Below the pieces are notes generated by a model. That model searched no databases, was not told the origin of the DNA, and was given only the letters and a program-made list of their open reading frames with translations. The translations under genes and the position numbers were made by a program. This document shows, in pieces, positions 46,701 to 56,525 of a DNA stretch of 63,346 nucleotides (its first letter is position 1; each line of letters opens with the position of its first letter). The stretch is taken from the NCBI GenBank assembly GCA_009909085.1, contig JAAANX010000151.1, positions 1 to 63,346 of the forward strand, read 5' to 3'. This stretch comes from Cyanobacteria bacterium GSL.Bin1. Lineage in GTDB: Bacteria; Cyanobacteriota; Cyanobacteriia; Cyanobacteriales; Rubidibacteraceae.

Positions 46701-46995
46701 AATTCTTGCTGAAATCTGGTGTGATGTTTTAACTTGTGATAAGGTAGGTGTTAATAAAAATTTCTTTCAACTAGGTGGGCATTCTTTAAAAGCCACACAA
46801 GTCGTTTCTAAAGTGCGCGATCAGTTTCAAATTGAGTTACCGATTCAGGCAATATTTGAAGCAGTTACCATTGCTGAACTCTCTCAAAAAATTGATCAGC
46901 ACCAAGAAAAGGTCAATCAATCTCATTCACCCGAGATTCAACCCATTTCTCGACAAGCCAGACAAAGGAAATTATCGTCTCTGAAAAATAACTAA
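43792..46995 (+). CDS. NRPS: C-A(Gly)-PCP
   Basis: This 1067-residue protein contains a C domain (about 5-430) of the type that accepts D-configured donors (DIYELSPTQQGILFHSLY, HHLLLDG), in line with the E domain ending the previous protein. The A domain (about 455-945) has code DILQLGLIWK, identical to the well-known glycine code. The PCP has Ser near 998 (QLGGHSLKATQV). A short basic tail (RQARQRKLSSLKNN) may dock with the next NRPS. It is coupled to the upstream gene through TAATG; a 69-bp gap follows. Confidence 0.92.
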   Translation: MDTANIEDIYELSPTQQGILFHSLYAPQTGVYVGQLTCCLQGELDLVALEKAWQFVVDQHPILRTAFQWEGLDKPLQIVYRQVQVSIEYQDWRSLNNQKLETYLAQERQRDFDLATAPLMRLTLIQLSEQQYQFVWNKHHLLLDGWSKTLVLKQVLEAYEAFALNQMLPHITAPPYSDYIGWLQQQDLSLAEAFWRQTLAGLTAPTPLEIDRNLTSPTHHTQQEHSLTLSPSTTTALQSLARHHQLTLNTIIQGAWAILLSRYSGENEVVFGATGSGRPASLPRSESMVGLFINTLPARVQVPEADSLIPWLQQLQEQQAQARQYDYTPLVQIQEWSDVPSDLPLFESILVFENYPVDSSLQQLNHSLAVKDVQTSEKTNYPLTALVIPDSELTITIAYDSQRFPQDAIARLCGHLETLLEGMVANPQQQLAELPLLTAEERHQMLVTWNDTQADSRDQCLHELVEAQVKRTPDAIAVAFENEQLRYRELNQRANQLAHYLQSLGVKPDTLVGLYMERSLEMVIGLLGILKAGGAYLPLDPNYPQKRISFMLRDAEMPIILTQQYLKCQLPEHDAKLIALDQDWNIISQQSSNHLDQKLNLDNLAYIIYTSGSTGQPKGVQIAHRALMNFLSAMEQKLNFTTEDTFIALTPLSFDIAGLEVFLPLTLGGKTVIIAREVARDGQQLSLQLDRAEPSIMQATPASWQLLLQAGWQGSQSLKLLCGGEALSPNLAQTLLARGNQLWNLYGPTETTIWSTAQPIQLEDNSISIGSGILNTEVYVLDRQFQPTPIGVPGELYLGGTGLSRGYLKRSELTAERFVPHPYTQQPGKRLYRTGDLVRYCSDGSLEYLGRIDNQVKIRGFRIELEEIEAILSQHSALEQAVVLAPLDRQGNPQLVGYLIANDEHRLSHDDVSCYLQSRLPAYMIPSQFVFLQSFPLTPNGKIDRKALPEPNISAETEETRVMPRTATEKILAEIWCDVLTCDKVGVNKNFFQLGGHSLKATQVVSKVRDQFQIELPIQAIFEAVTIAELSQKIDQHQEKVNQSHSPEIQPISRQARQRKLSSLKNN

Positions 46996-47064
46996 CCCAT
47001 AGTCGCAATGGAAGCCTTTTGCTGAAGGTGTCATTTCATCAATATTATTTATTAGTGGCTCGTA

Positions 47065-50000
47065 ATGTTGCAAAATTCTCTTAATAATCAACCTGATCTT
47101 GATAACTTGACTGATTCCAGTCGCGAAACTGTTTTTGTGTTTCCCACTTCGTTTGCTCAAGAACGATTGTGGTTTCTTGAACAATTAGAAGCCGGAAGTG
47201 CTGTTTATAATATTCCAGCTGCGGTTCGCTTAAGCGGTCAGCTTGACGTGACAGCCCTGGAAAAAAGTTTTAATGAAATTTTGAAACGCCACGAAGCCCT
47301 ACGGACGAGTTTTGCGAGCCATCCTCATGGCGATCCCAGTCAAGGTATTACTGAGGGAGAACCTGTACAGCTCATTGCGACCAACGCGACTTTAAAAATT
47401 CCCATTATTGATTTGCAGGGACAACCCAAGGCGGAGCGAGAGGAAGAAGCAATACGGAGAGCCAAAGAACAAGGGCAACAAAAATTTGATTTAACACAAA
47501 TTCCCTTACTCCGCGTGACTTTATTCCAACTGGATCAACAAGACTATCTGTTGGTTTTGATTATGCACCATATCATTTCTGATGCTTGGTCCATGGGGAA
47601 CTTAATTCAGGAAATGTCTGTCCTTTACCCAGCATTTTCTCAGGGAAAAGCCTCACCGCTGCCACAGTTACCAATTCAATATGCTGATTTTGCCGTTTGG
47701 CAACGACAACAGTTACAACCGGGAGAAGTGCTGGCGGAGCAACTTAACTACTGGCAACAACAACTGGGCGGCGAACTGCCGGTTTTGGAATTACCCACCG
47801 ACTATACGCGACCCCCAGTTCAGACTTTTCGAGGGGCTAAACAATCTTTAACGTTACCTCACTTACTCAGTGAGAAACTAAAAAGACTGTCGCAACAACA
47901 GGGAACCACCCTATACATGACGCTGCTGACAGCGTTTAAAGTTTTACTTCACCGCTACTCCGGACAAACCGATCTGTTAGTGGGCTCTCCCATTGCCAAT
48001 CGCAATCGTAGCGAAATTGAAAATTTAATTGGCTTTTTTGTCAATACTTTCGTCTTACGAACCAATCTTTCTGGAAATCCCAATTTTCTGCAATTGCTGG
48101 ATCAAGTCAAACAAGTCACCCTTGAGGCTTATGCCAATCAAGACCTACCGTTTGAAAAACTAGTGGAAGCCCTACAACCGGAACGAAGTTTAAGTCATGC
48201 CCCCTTGTTCCAAGCAATGTTTGTTTTTCAGAATGCCTCAACTGAAGAATTTGCCTTACCAGGATTAAGGTTGCACTCTCTAGAACTCGATAATGAAACA
48301 GCTAAGTTCGATCTCACCTTATCGGTGGAAGAAAGGGAAGGAAGACTGAAAGCAACCCTCGATTACAGTACAGATCTGTTTCAGGAAACAACGATCAATC
48401 GCATGCTATGTCATTTCCAAACTTTACTGGACGGTGTGGTTGCTCATCCCACTCAACTCATTGCCGATTTACCCTTGTTAACGTCAGCGGAGCGACATCA
48501 GTTGCTAGTGGCGTGGAATCATACTGAGGTTAATTATCCACAAAATCAATGTATTCATCAGTTATTTGAAGAACAAGTGGAACAAACGCCCAGCGCGATC
48601 GCGCTAGTGTTGGAAGGGCAACACCTGACCTACCGAGAACTGAATGCTAGAGCTAACCAACTCGCGCATTACTTACAGCAGTTGGGAGTGGGACCGGAAG
48701 GGCTCATCGGTATTTGTCTAGAACGTTCTGTCGAGCTTATTGTTGCAATGTTGGGCATTTTAAAAACCGGTGCAGCTTATTTACCACTCGATCCAAGTTA
48801 TCCCCAACAACATCTAGATTTGATTTTGGACGATGCCAATGTCTCTATTTTGTTAACGCAACAGACGTTATTGCAAACCGTCTCTCAGAATACAACAACA
48901 AAAATGATTGATTGGGACAAGGACTGGCAAACCATTGCTCAAAATTCAGTTCATAATCCCATTAACACTCATCAAGACACCCATTTAGCTTATATCATTT
49001 ATACCTCAGGCTCCACAGGGCGACCAAAAGGTGTCATGGTTACGCACAAAGCACTCTGCAACCATATGCACTGGATGCGAGACCAATTTGGTTTTCAAGA
49101 GAAAGACTGCATTTTGCAGAAAACTCCTTTTAATTTTGATGCCTCTGTTTGGGAATTTTATGCCCCTCTCATGACTGGAGCACGACTCGTTTTAGCACAG
49201 CCTAAAAAACACCAAGATAGTACTTACCTCATTCATCTTATTCAGCAGGAAGAGGTTAATATTATTCAATTTGTGCCTTCCCAGTTACGAGTGCTCAGCG
49301 AAAACTCCGAACTTCCAAATTGTCACTCGCTTAAATTGGTGTTTTCTGGTGGCGAACCTTTAACAACTGAATTGAAAGCAAAAATCTTAAATTCTTTGAA
49401 TGTCAGTTTTTATAATCTTTATGGTCCCACTGAAACAACAATTGATACCACTGCTTATCACTGTCAAGGGCAAAGTAATGACGATCAAGGACTGGAACCC
49501 ATTGGTCGTCCCATTTCTAATGTCACACTCTACTTATTAGATACGAACTTAAAACCAGTTCCTACCGGGATTACGGGTGAATTATATATTGGTGGTGCAG
49601 GATTAGCGCGCGGCTATCGTAATCGACCTGAATTAACTGCGGAACGCTTTATTCCTAATCCCTTTTCAGAAATAGCAGGGTCACGTTTGTATAAAACCGG
49701 TGACTTAGCCCGTTATTTACCCAACGGCCATCTGAAATTTATTAGTCGTAGTGATAATCAGGTAAAAATTCGTGGTTTTCGCATTGAAATTGGGGAAATA
49801 CAAACTCAACTCAATCAACATCCTGAAGTTCAGGAAACGGCAGTCATTGTTAAAGAAAATAATTCTAGTCAAAAACAATTAATTGCTTATGTTGTCCCTC
49901 ACAACGCCAAAACATTTTTCCCAAGAAAGCTACGAACTTTCTTGAAAGAAAAGCTGCCTGATTACATGGTACCTGCTTTATTTATTGCCTTAGAACAATT

Positions 50001-53000
50001 ACCCCTCACATCTAATGGCAAGCTTGATCGGAATGCTCTTCCAGAACCTCAAGTTACAAGAAACTCTGTTGAAAGTCACTATACGGCTCCTCAAACCCAC
50101 ATCGAAAAACAATTAGCAACAATTTGGTCTCAGTTTCTCAATATTAATGTTGACCACATTGGTATTCACGATAACTTCTTTGAATTAGGCGGAGATTCAA
50201 TTCTCAGTATTCAGATTGTTGCTAAAGCCCGTAAGGAAGGATTGCAACTGACACCGAAGCAACTGTTCCAACATCAAACCGTTGCTCAGTTGGCAACCGT
50301 AGTTGAAGTGACAAAAAGTCCTCAGGCGAAACAAGGAATAGTCACTGGTTCTGTTCCTCTCACTCCAATTCAACACTGGTTTTTTGAGCAAAACTTACCG
50401 AATTCTCATCATTGGAATCAAGCGGTTTTATTGGAAACAAAGGAATCTCTAGAGCCTGTGCGATTAGATCAAGTAGTACAACAGTTGATGCAACACCATG
50501 ATGCCTTGCGCCTGCGCTTTTTCCGAAAAGCGGGAGCTTGGGAACAGTATAATGCTGACTTTGATGGTGTGATACCGTTAACGCACCTCGATTTATCCGT
50601 GCTACCAAAAGCAGAACAAAAAGCAGCGATCGAGCAAGCAGCGACTTGTTTGCAAGAGAGTCTGAACCTTACTCAAGGACCTTTGCTTCGGATTGCCCAA
50701 TTTAATTTAGGCGCGAATCAATCAAACCGTTTATTGATTGTTATTCACCATCTTGCAGTCGATGGGGTTTCTTGGCGTATCTTACTTGACGATTTCCAGA
50801 CGTTGTACCAGCAACTTCAAAATCATGAGACTCTCCAACTCCCTGAAAAAACAACGTCATTCCAACAATGGTCTCAATCCTTGCAAACATACGCCCACTC
50901 AGAAAAAATGCAAAAAGAGCTGGACTACTGGGTGAAAACTCTATCCGGTGTTAAGACCAGTTCATTGCCTATTGATTATGCAAGCTGGGACAATACGGAA
51001 GAATCAGCACAAACAATCTCAGTTGCCTTAAGTCAGCAAGACACCGAAAGTCTTTTACGGGAAGTTCCTAGCAAGTATCGAACTCAAATTAACGAAATTT
51101 TACTAACTGCATTTGTGCAAACGTTTGCACAAGTCATGGATATGCCCAGTTTACTCGTCAATTTGGAAGGGCATGGACGAGAAGAAATAATGGAAAGCAT
51201 TGATCAGGAGTTGCAGCAGGGGCGCAAATTGGATTCTGACCAATGCTACGACTTGTCACGTACTGTGGGATGGTTTACCAGTATTTTTCCTGCCTATTTA
51301 GACGTAGCAGGTGTATCCAATTTAGGAGAAGCCATCACAACTGTCAAAGAACAACTCCGTCAAATTCCTAATCATGGCATTGGGTATGGCTTGCTTCGCT
51401 ATCTTGGCGCTAAAGAAGTGATTGAACAATTGCAAGTATTTCCTCAGCCTGAAGTTAGCTTCAATTATCTTGGTCAGTTCGATCAAACCCTAACCGAATC
51501 ATCTTTATTGCAACCGGCATATGAATGGAAAGGATGGGATCGAAGTTTGCAAGGTCAGCGTTCCCATTTAATTGATGTGAATGGATTAATTGTAGGAAAG
51601 CAACTGCAACTGAATTGGACTTTTAGTCGAGCCATACATAAACAAACGACGATTGAAAATTTAGCACAAGGGTTTATCGAAACGCTGCGATCGCTGATTC
51701 AGCATTGCCAATCTCTAGATTCACTTATCTATACTCCTTCCGACTTTCCATTAGCTAAACTCAGCCAAAATGTCCTAGACCAATTGTCAGCTGGGGAGAA
51801 GGAAATTGAAGATATTTATAATCTTTCTCATGGACAAAAAGGAGTTCTTTTTCATGCTCTCTACCAGCAAAATTTAGGCATTTATGTTTCTCAATTAAGT
51901 TGCACCTTGAGCGGAAATCTGAATCTGTCAGCCTTTAAACAGGCTTGGCAAACAGTGATAAATAGACATTCCATTTTACGCACTGCTTTTATTTGGGATG
52001 GTTTAGAAGAACCGTTGCAAATCATCTACTCCTCTGTCCAGATCCCAATTGAAGAAAAAGATTGGCGAAAACTTTCAAAATCTGAGCAGAATTCCAAGCT
52101 AGAACATTTCTTGCAAATGGACAAAAAGCAAGGATTTAATTTAGGTGAAGCGCCTATAATGCGTCTAACCTTAATTCAAACCAATGAAGACAGTTATCAA
52201 TTTATTTGGAGTTCCCACCATATTCTGCTAGATGGTTGGTCTTGCTCTGCTCTCTTTAAGGAAATAATTGACGGGTATCAAGCATTTTGCAACAAAACAG
52301 ACTTAATTCAAGAGGCACCTTTTTCCTATCGAAATTACATTGCTTGGTTACAGCAGAAAGATTTAATGCAAGCCAAATATTTCTGGCGAGATTTACTTCA
52401 AGGCTTGATCAGACCAACGTCTCTAAATAAACTGAAAACCAATCAAGTCTCCTTTCACCAAAGTCATAATACTGCTGAACAATCAATACAGCTTTCACCT
52501 ACAACTACAGAAACACTTCAGTCAATCATTAAAAGTCACAAAATCACGCTTCACTCTTTGTTTCAAGGAATTTGGGCATTACTCCTTGCTTATTATAGTG
52601 GCGAAAAAGATGTTGTTTTTGGCACAACTGTATCCGGTCGTTCACAAGAGCTACAAGGAATAGAAACAGGAATTGGCTTATTTATTAATACAATTCCGGT
52701 ACGAATTCAACTACAGTCTGAGGAATCTTTTATTGATCTAACAAGCAATATTCAAAAGCAACAAATTGAAGCGCGCCAATATGAATATACACCGCTCACA
52801 GAAATCAAAATGCAGAGTAAAATCTCCAACCATTTACCTTTATTTGAAAGCATTTTAGTGTTTGAAAATTATCCAGTTGAAACCAATGCTGCAGATTTAG
52901 ATACTGAAATAGCTGTACAAAATGTTAATTTTTCAATCAAGAATAGTTATCCAATAACTTTAAGAGTTGTTCCCAGTGATACTATCTTAATTAATTTCAT

Positions 53001-53223
53001 GTATGACCATTTTCAAATTCAAGCCGAAACAATACAACATCTCTTAAATCTAGTTGATTTAATCGTAAAAGAAATTTCATTCGATCCTAATCTAAGTATC
53101 AATAAATTATTAGGGACTATCCAAAACAGTGAACAAGACTGGAAAAGCTCAAAAGAAGAAAAAATAAATGCTTCGACTTTCAAAAAAATGAAATCAATTA
53201 AACGAAAAAGTTTCACTTGCTAA
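47065..53223 (+). CDS. NRPS: C-A(Gln or Ser)-PCP-E-C
   Basis: This 2052-residue protein contains C (about 30-460, HHIISDA, Ala in place of the final Gly of HHxxxDG); A (about 480-990); PCP with Ser near 1043; E (about 1100-1540, HHLAVDGVSWRILLDDFQ, DLSRTVGWFT); and a terminal C (about 1580-2010, HHILLDG). The A code reads DAWQVSLIDK, between a Gln code (DAWQFGLIDK) and the Ser code, so the residue is uncertain. The layout repeats the one at 30850-38181 without the methyltransferase, and an interface-A(Asp) protein again follows. The last codons (MKSIKRK) copy the start of the hydroxylase gene. The DNA becomes noticeably more AT-rich towards the 3' end. Confidence 0.9.
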   Translation: MLQNSLNNQPDLDNLTDSSRETVFVFPTSFAQERLWFLEQLEAGSAVYNIPAAVRLSGQLDVTALEKSFNEILKRHEALRTSFASHPHGDPSQGITEGEPVQLIATNATLKIPIIDLQGQPKAEREEEAIRRAKEQGQQKFDLTQIPLLRVTLFQLDQQDYLLVLIMHHIISDAWSMGNLIQEMSVLYPAFSQGKASPLPQLPIQYADFAVWQRQQLQPGEVLAEQLNYWQQQLGGELPVLELPTDYTRPPVQTFRGAKQSLTLPHLLSEKLKRLSQQQGTTLYMTLLTAFKVLLHRYSGQTDLLVGSPIANRNRSEIENLIGFFVNTFVLRTNLSGNPNFLQLLDQVKQVTLEAYANQDLPFEKLVEALQPERSLSHAPLFQAMFVFQNASTEEFALPGLRLHSLELDNETAKFDLTLSVEEREGRLKATLDYSTDLFQETTINRMLCHFQTLLDGVVAHPTQLIADLPLLTSAERHQLLVAWNHTEVNYPQNQCIHQLFEEQVEQTPSAIALVLEGQHLTYRELNARANQLAHYLQQLGVGPEGLIGICLERSVELIVAMLGILKTGAAYLPLDPSYPQQHLDLILDDANVSILLTQQTLLQTVSQNTTTKMIDWDKDWQTIAQNSVHNPINTHQDTHLAYIIYTSGSTGRPKGVMVTHKALCNHMHWMRDQFGFQEKDCILQKTPFNFDASVWEFYAPLMTGARLVLAQPKKHQDSTYLIHLIQQEEVNIIQFVPSQLRVLSENSELPNCHSLKLVFSGGEPLTTELKAKILNSLNVSFYNLYGPTETTIDTTAYHCQGQSNDDQGLEPIGRPISNVTLYLLDTNLKPVPTGITGELYIGGAGLARGYRNRPELTAERFIPNPFSEIAGSRLYKTGDLARYLPNGHLKFISRSDNQVKIRGFRIEIGEIQTQLNQHPEVQETAVIVKENNSSQKQLIAYVVPHNAKTFFPRKLRTFLKEKLPDYMVPALFIALEQLPLTSNGKLDRNALPEPQVTRNSVESHYTAPQTHIEKQLATIWSQFLNINVDHIGIHDNFFELGGDSILSIQIVAKARKEGLQLTPKQLFQHQTVAQLATVVEVTKSPQAKQGIVTGSVPLTPIQHWFFEQNLPNSHHWNQAVLLETKESLEPVRLDQVVQQLMQHHDALRLRFFRKAGAWEQYNADFDGVIPLTHLDLSVLPKAEQKAAIEQAATCLQESLNLTQGPLLRIAQFNLGANQSNRLLIVIHHLAVDGVSWRILLDDFQTLYQQLQNHETLQLPEKTTSFQQWSQSLQTYAHSEKMQKELDYWVKTLSGVKTSSLPIDYASWDNTEESAQTISVALSQQDTESLLREVPSKYRTQINEILLTAFVQTFAQVMDMPSLLVNLEGHGREEIMESIDQELQQGRKLDSDQCYDLSRTVGWFTSIFPAYLDVAGVSNLGEAITTVKEQLRQIPNHGIGYGLLRYLGAKEVIEQLQVFPQPEVSFNYLGQFDQTLTESSLLQPAYEWKGWDRSLQGQRSHLIDVNGLIVGKQLQLNWTFSRAIHKQTTIENLAQGFIETLRSLIQHCQSLDSLIYTPSDFPLAKLSQNVLDQLSAGEKEIEDIYNLSHGQKGVLFHALYQQNLGIYVSQLSCTLSGNLNLSAFKQAWQTVINRHSILRTAFIWDGLEEPLQIIYSSVQIPIEEKDWRKLSKSEQNSKLEHFLQMDKKQGFNLGEAPIMRLTLIQTNEDSYQFIWSSHHILLDGWSCSALFKEIIDGYQAFCNKTDLIQEAPFSYRNYIAWLQQKDLMQAKYFWRDLLQGLIRPTSLNKLKTNQVSFHQSHNTAEQSIQLSPTTTETLQSIIKSHKITLHSLFQGIWALLLAYYSGEKDVVFGTTVSGRSQELQGIETGIGLFINTIPVRIQLQSEESFIDLTSNIQKQQIEARQYEYTPLTEIKMQSKISNHLPLFESILVFENYPVETNAADLDTEIAVQNVNFSIKNSYPITLRVVPSDTILINFMYDHFQIQAETIQHLLNLVDLIVKEISFDPNLSINKLLGTIQNSEQDWKSSKEEKINASTFKKMKSIKRKSFTC

Positions 53224-53265
53224 ACCAGTAATAAGTAATTATTTAAGGAATAAGAGAGTTATACA
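53188..53265 (+). pseudogene. relic of the start of a second aspartyl hydroxylase gene, fused to the NRPS 3' end
   Basis: From the ATG at 53188, AAATCAATTAAACGAAAAA (53191-53209) is identical over 19 bases to the first codons of the hydroxylase gene (38211-38229). After a one-base frame change the sequence can be read VSLAKPVISNYL, similar to VSQQSLVKTELIAS of the hydroxylase N-terminus. It lies exactly where the first Asp unit has its hydroxylase gene, between a C-terminated NRPS and an interface-A(Asp) protein. The simplest reading is a duplicated hydroxylase that was deleted, leaving its first codons as the NRPS tail. Confidence 0.6.
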
Positions 53266-56200
53266 ATGATTGAAGGTTATCCATTATCTCCCCAACAAGA
53301 GCGCTTATTTTCATTCAAAAAAAATCATGGACATTATATTGATTGGATTTGGTCTCAAGTCGAAATCAAGGGGAAAATAGATTTTGAAACTTTTGAAGCT
53401 GTAATTAAAAAAATTGTTAACGAAAATGAAATTTTTCGCACTAATTTCTACCATCCTCCAGAAATTGAGTTTCCACTTCAAGTTATTGCAGACTATGATG
53501 ACCCCTATATTCAGTTTAGTGACTTAACTCATTTAAATGCACAGGAGCAAACGACTAAACTCAATGATTATCTAGAATTTAAAAAATCAGAATTAATTGA
53601 TTTAGAGCATAACTCTCTTTTAGAGTTTCATTTATTCCAGACTTCTTTTCAAGAATATATATTATTAATTCTTTTACCTACTCTTTGCAGCGATCGCGCA
53701 ACTTTACAAGCATTAATTAATGAAATTGCTAACTTTTATCAAAATTATAATAAGCTTATAGAACAACAACCCTTACAGTACGCAGATCTAGCAGAATGGC
53801 AAAATTCTTTATTGGAGGATGAAGAAACTAAAAGTGGCAGAGAATATTGGTGTAATCAAGATTTTTCTTCCTTATTTAATGAACGAATATATGAAGGAAA
53901 AGATATCAGTTTAACTGAGTTTATACCTCAATCCGTTGATTTAGAATTAAATCAATCTGACTTAAATAAAATTAACTGGATTACTGAAAATAAAAATATT
54001 TCTCTAAAAGCATTACTTTTATCCTGTTGGCAAGTTTTACTTTGGCGAATGAGTCGGTCTTCAGAATCTGAATCAGTAATCGGTGTTAAGTTTGATGGTA
54101 GAAAATACGATGAAATTCAATCTGTTTTTGGATTATTTTCTAAATTTTTACCAATTAAAAATTGTTTACAAGAGAATCTCCCTTTTAATACTCTTTTAGA
54201 GGAGACTAATATTGCTCTCCATGAGGCTTATCAGTGGCAAGAATATTTCGTTTGGAAAGATATAACACTTTCCCATTCGAGCAGTTCTGATCATCACCAG
54301 GAAACTACTCCTTTCTTTTTTTATTGTTTTGATTACTCAGAGTTATTTGAAGATATTAAAGCGACCAATCTTAACTTTAAGATTAGCGAGCAATATATTT
54401 GTCTTGAGCCTTTTAAGCTGAAACTTACCTGCCTAAACCTGAAGAGTAGTGAAACTTTAAAGATAAAGCTTCATTATAATTCAAAATTATTCAAATCAGA
54501 TGATGCAAACACTCTAATAAAGCAGTTTCATACTCTTTTGAAAAGCGTCCTTCAAAATCCACAACTAGCGATTGGTGAACAAGAAATAATCACTGCAGAT
54601 CAGCATCATCAGCTTTTAGTCAATTTCAATCAAACTCAAACCAATCTCCCACTAAATCAATGTATTCATCATTTGTTTGAACAACAAGTCAAGCGTTTTC
54701 CTGATAAAACAGCGATTGTTTTTAACAATGAACAGATCACCTTTTCTCAACTGAATACCCAAGCCAATAAACTTGCTTACCATCTCCAGCAATTGGGGAT
54801 TTCACCAGAAGTCCCCGTTGGTCTCTATATGAACTCGTCTCTAGAGATGATCATTGGTTTACTGGGGATAATGAAAGCAGGGGGAACATACGTACCACTC
54901 GATCCTTCTCTACCTACTGAAAATCTCAACGTTCGCATCCAAGATACTGGAATTTTTGTTGTTGTTACCGAACAATCCTCACTTCCAAACTTAGCAGGGC
55001 TTAACGTTAAAGTCGTTTGTCTGGATCAAGAATTTTCACAAGTCGATTCACCATACCAAAATCCAAATAGTCAGGTAACTTCTAAAAATTTAGCTTATTT
55101 ACTTTATACATCAGGTTCAACTGGTAAACCCAAAGGAGTTGCTGTTGAACATCGACAACTACTGAATTACTTATACGGCATTAGTAAAAAGTTAAACTTA
55201 CAAAATTCTCTTAATTTTGTCACAGTTTCAACGTTTGCAGCCGATTTAAGCAATACAGTTATTTTTTCAGCATTATGTATGGGGGGATGTCTTCATATTA
55301 TTTCTGGTCAAAAAACATATGATCCTGACTTTTTAAACAATTATTTTGAAAACAACAATATTGATTGTCTTAAAATTGTTCCATCTCACTTAATTGCTCT
55401 TTTAAGAGCTAGTTCATTTTCATCATTTTTACCAAATAAATATTTGATTTTAGGAGGAGAAACCTTAAGCACTAATTTATTTAAAACACTTCAAACTAAA
55501 GTTCCTAATAATTGTCAAATTATTAATCATTATGGACCAACCGAAACCACGGTTGGGGTTTTAACTAATATACTTCCAAAAAACATGAATAATATCTCTG
55601 AAACAGTACCTTTAGGTTTTCCTATAGCTAATTCACGTGTATATATTCTTAATAATTATCTGAAACCTGTACCGCCTGAAGTTTCTGGAGAAATCTATAT
55701 TGGTGGTAATAATCTCACAAGAGGTTACTTAAATTATCCTGACATTACAGCGGAAAAATTTATTCCCGATCCCTTTAGTCAAGAAAGAGGAGCACGCCTT
55801 TACAAAACTGGTGACCAAGCCCGCCATACCAAAAATGGTTATATTGAATACCTTGGTCGAATAGACAATCAAGTCAAAATACGGGGTTACCGAATTGAGT
55901 TAGGTGAAATAGAAGCAACTCTAACAAGCTACCCTAACTTACAGCAAGCAGTGGTTGATGTCTATCAGGATATTTCAGACAAAAACGAAAATAAATTAAT
56001 TGCTTATCTTGTTGGAGATAAAAATATTGATGTTAACGATTTGCGTCAGTTTTTACAAAATAAGTTACCTGGATTTATGATGCCATCTAATTTTGTTTTT
56101 ATGGAAAAAATTCCTTTAAAAGCGAATGGTAAGATTGACCGTGGTTTATTACCAGAACCTGATTCAATGCGCCCCCAAGTCGCGGAATTTATTGCACCTC

Positions 56201-56493
56201 GAACAGAAGCAGAAGAAGTAATCGTAAATATTTGGCAGGAAGTTTTAGGGATTAATAAAATTGGTGTTTATGATAATTTCTTTGAATTAGGAGGTCATTC
56301 TTTGTTGGCTATTCAAGTGATTTCCAGATTACGTCAAGATTTTCAATTAGATTTATCAATCAACCAATTATTTGATAATCCTACTATAGACAGTTTAATT
56401 ACTGTGATTACGGAATCTTGGGGAGAACGAGAAATTGTTGAAGAAATTGCAAAAACGATTCAAACAGTTAATAATTATTTCCAAGAAACTTAA
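53266..56493 (+). CDS. NRPS: interface domain-A(Asp)-PCP
   Basis: This 1075-residue protein has an N-terminal condensation-like domain (about 1-430) lacking HHxxxDG (LLILLPTLCSDRATLQAL at that place). It closely parallels the interface domain at 39224. The A domain (about 455-955) has code DLTKIGHVGK for Asp, from AADLSNT, LKIVPSH, LILGGE and NHYGPTETTVGV. The PCP has Ser near 1015 (ELGGHSLLAIQV). Unlike its sister it has no E domain, so L-beta-hydroxy-Asp is predicted. The hydroxylase at 38202 must act here in trans. The gene is strongly AT-rich, with few HIP1 sites (one near 53690). ATG 53266 has purine-rich AAGGAATAAGAGAG upstream. Confidence 0.92.
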   Translation: MIEGYPLSPQQERLFSFKKNHGHYIDWIWSQVEIKGKIDFETFEAVIKKIVNENEIFRTNFYHPPEIEFPLQVIADYDDPYIQFSDLTHLNAQEQTTKLNDYLEFKKSELIDLEHNSLLEFHLFQTSFQEYILLILLPTLCSDRATLQALINEIANFYQNYNKLIEQQPLQYADLAEWQNSLLEDEETKSGREYWCNQDFSSLFNERIYEGKDISLTEFIPQSVDLELNQSDLNKINWITENKNISLKALLLSCWQVLLWRMSRSSESESVIGVKFDGRKYDEIQSVFGLFSKFLPIKNCLQENLPFNTLLEETNIALHEAYQWQEYFVWKDITLSHSSSSDHHQETTPFFFYCFDYSELFEDIKATNLNFKISEQYICLEPFKLKLTCLNLKSSETLKIKLHYNSKLFKSDDANTLIKQFHTLLKSVLQNPQLAIGEQEIITADQHHQLLVNFNQTQTNLPLNQCIHHLFEQQVKRFPDKTAIVFNNEQITFSQLNTQANKLAYHLQQLGISPEVPVGLYMNSSLEMIIGLLGIMKAGGTYVPLDPSLPTENLNVRIQDTGIFVVVTEQSSLPNLAGLNVKVVCLDQEFSQVDSPYQNPNSQVTSKNLAYLLYTSGSTGKPKGVAVEHRQLLNYLYGISKKLNLQNSLNFVTVSTFAADLSNTVIFSALCMGGCLHIISGQKTYDPDFLNNYFENNNIDCLKIVPSHLIALLRASSFSSFLPNKYLILGGETLSTNLFKTLQTKVPNNCQIINHYGPTETTVGVLTNILPKNMNNISETVPLGFPIANSRVYILNNYLKPVPPEVSGEIYIGGNNLTRGYLNYPDITAEKFIPDPFSQERGARLYKTGDQARHTKNGYIEYLGRIDNQVKIRGYRIELGEIEATLTSYPNLQQAVVDVYQDISDKNENKLIAYLVGDKNIDVNDLRQFLQNKLPGFMMPSNFVFMEKIPLKANGKIDRGLLPEPDSMRPQVAEFIAPRTEAEEVIVNIWQEVLGINKIGVYDNFFELGGHSLLAIQVISRLRQDFQLDLSINQLFDNPTIDSLITVITESWGEREIVEEIAKTIQTVNNYFQET

Positions 56494-56525
56494 AAGTCTT
56501 TTTAGTTAATCAATACAATAAGAAA

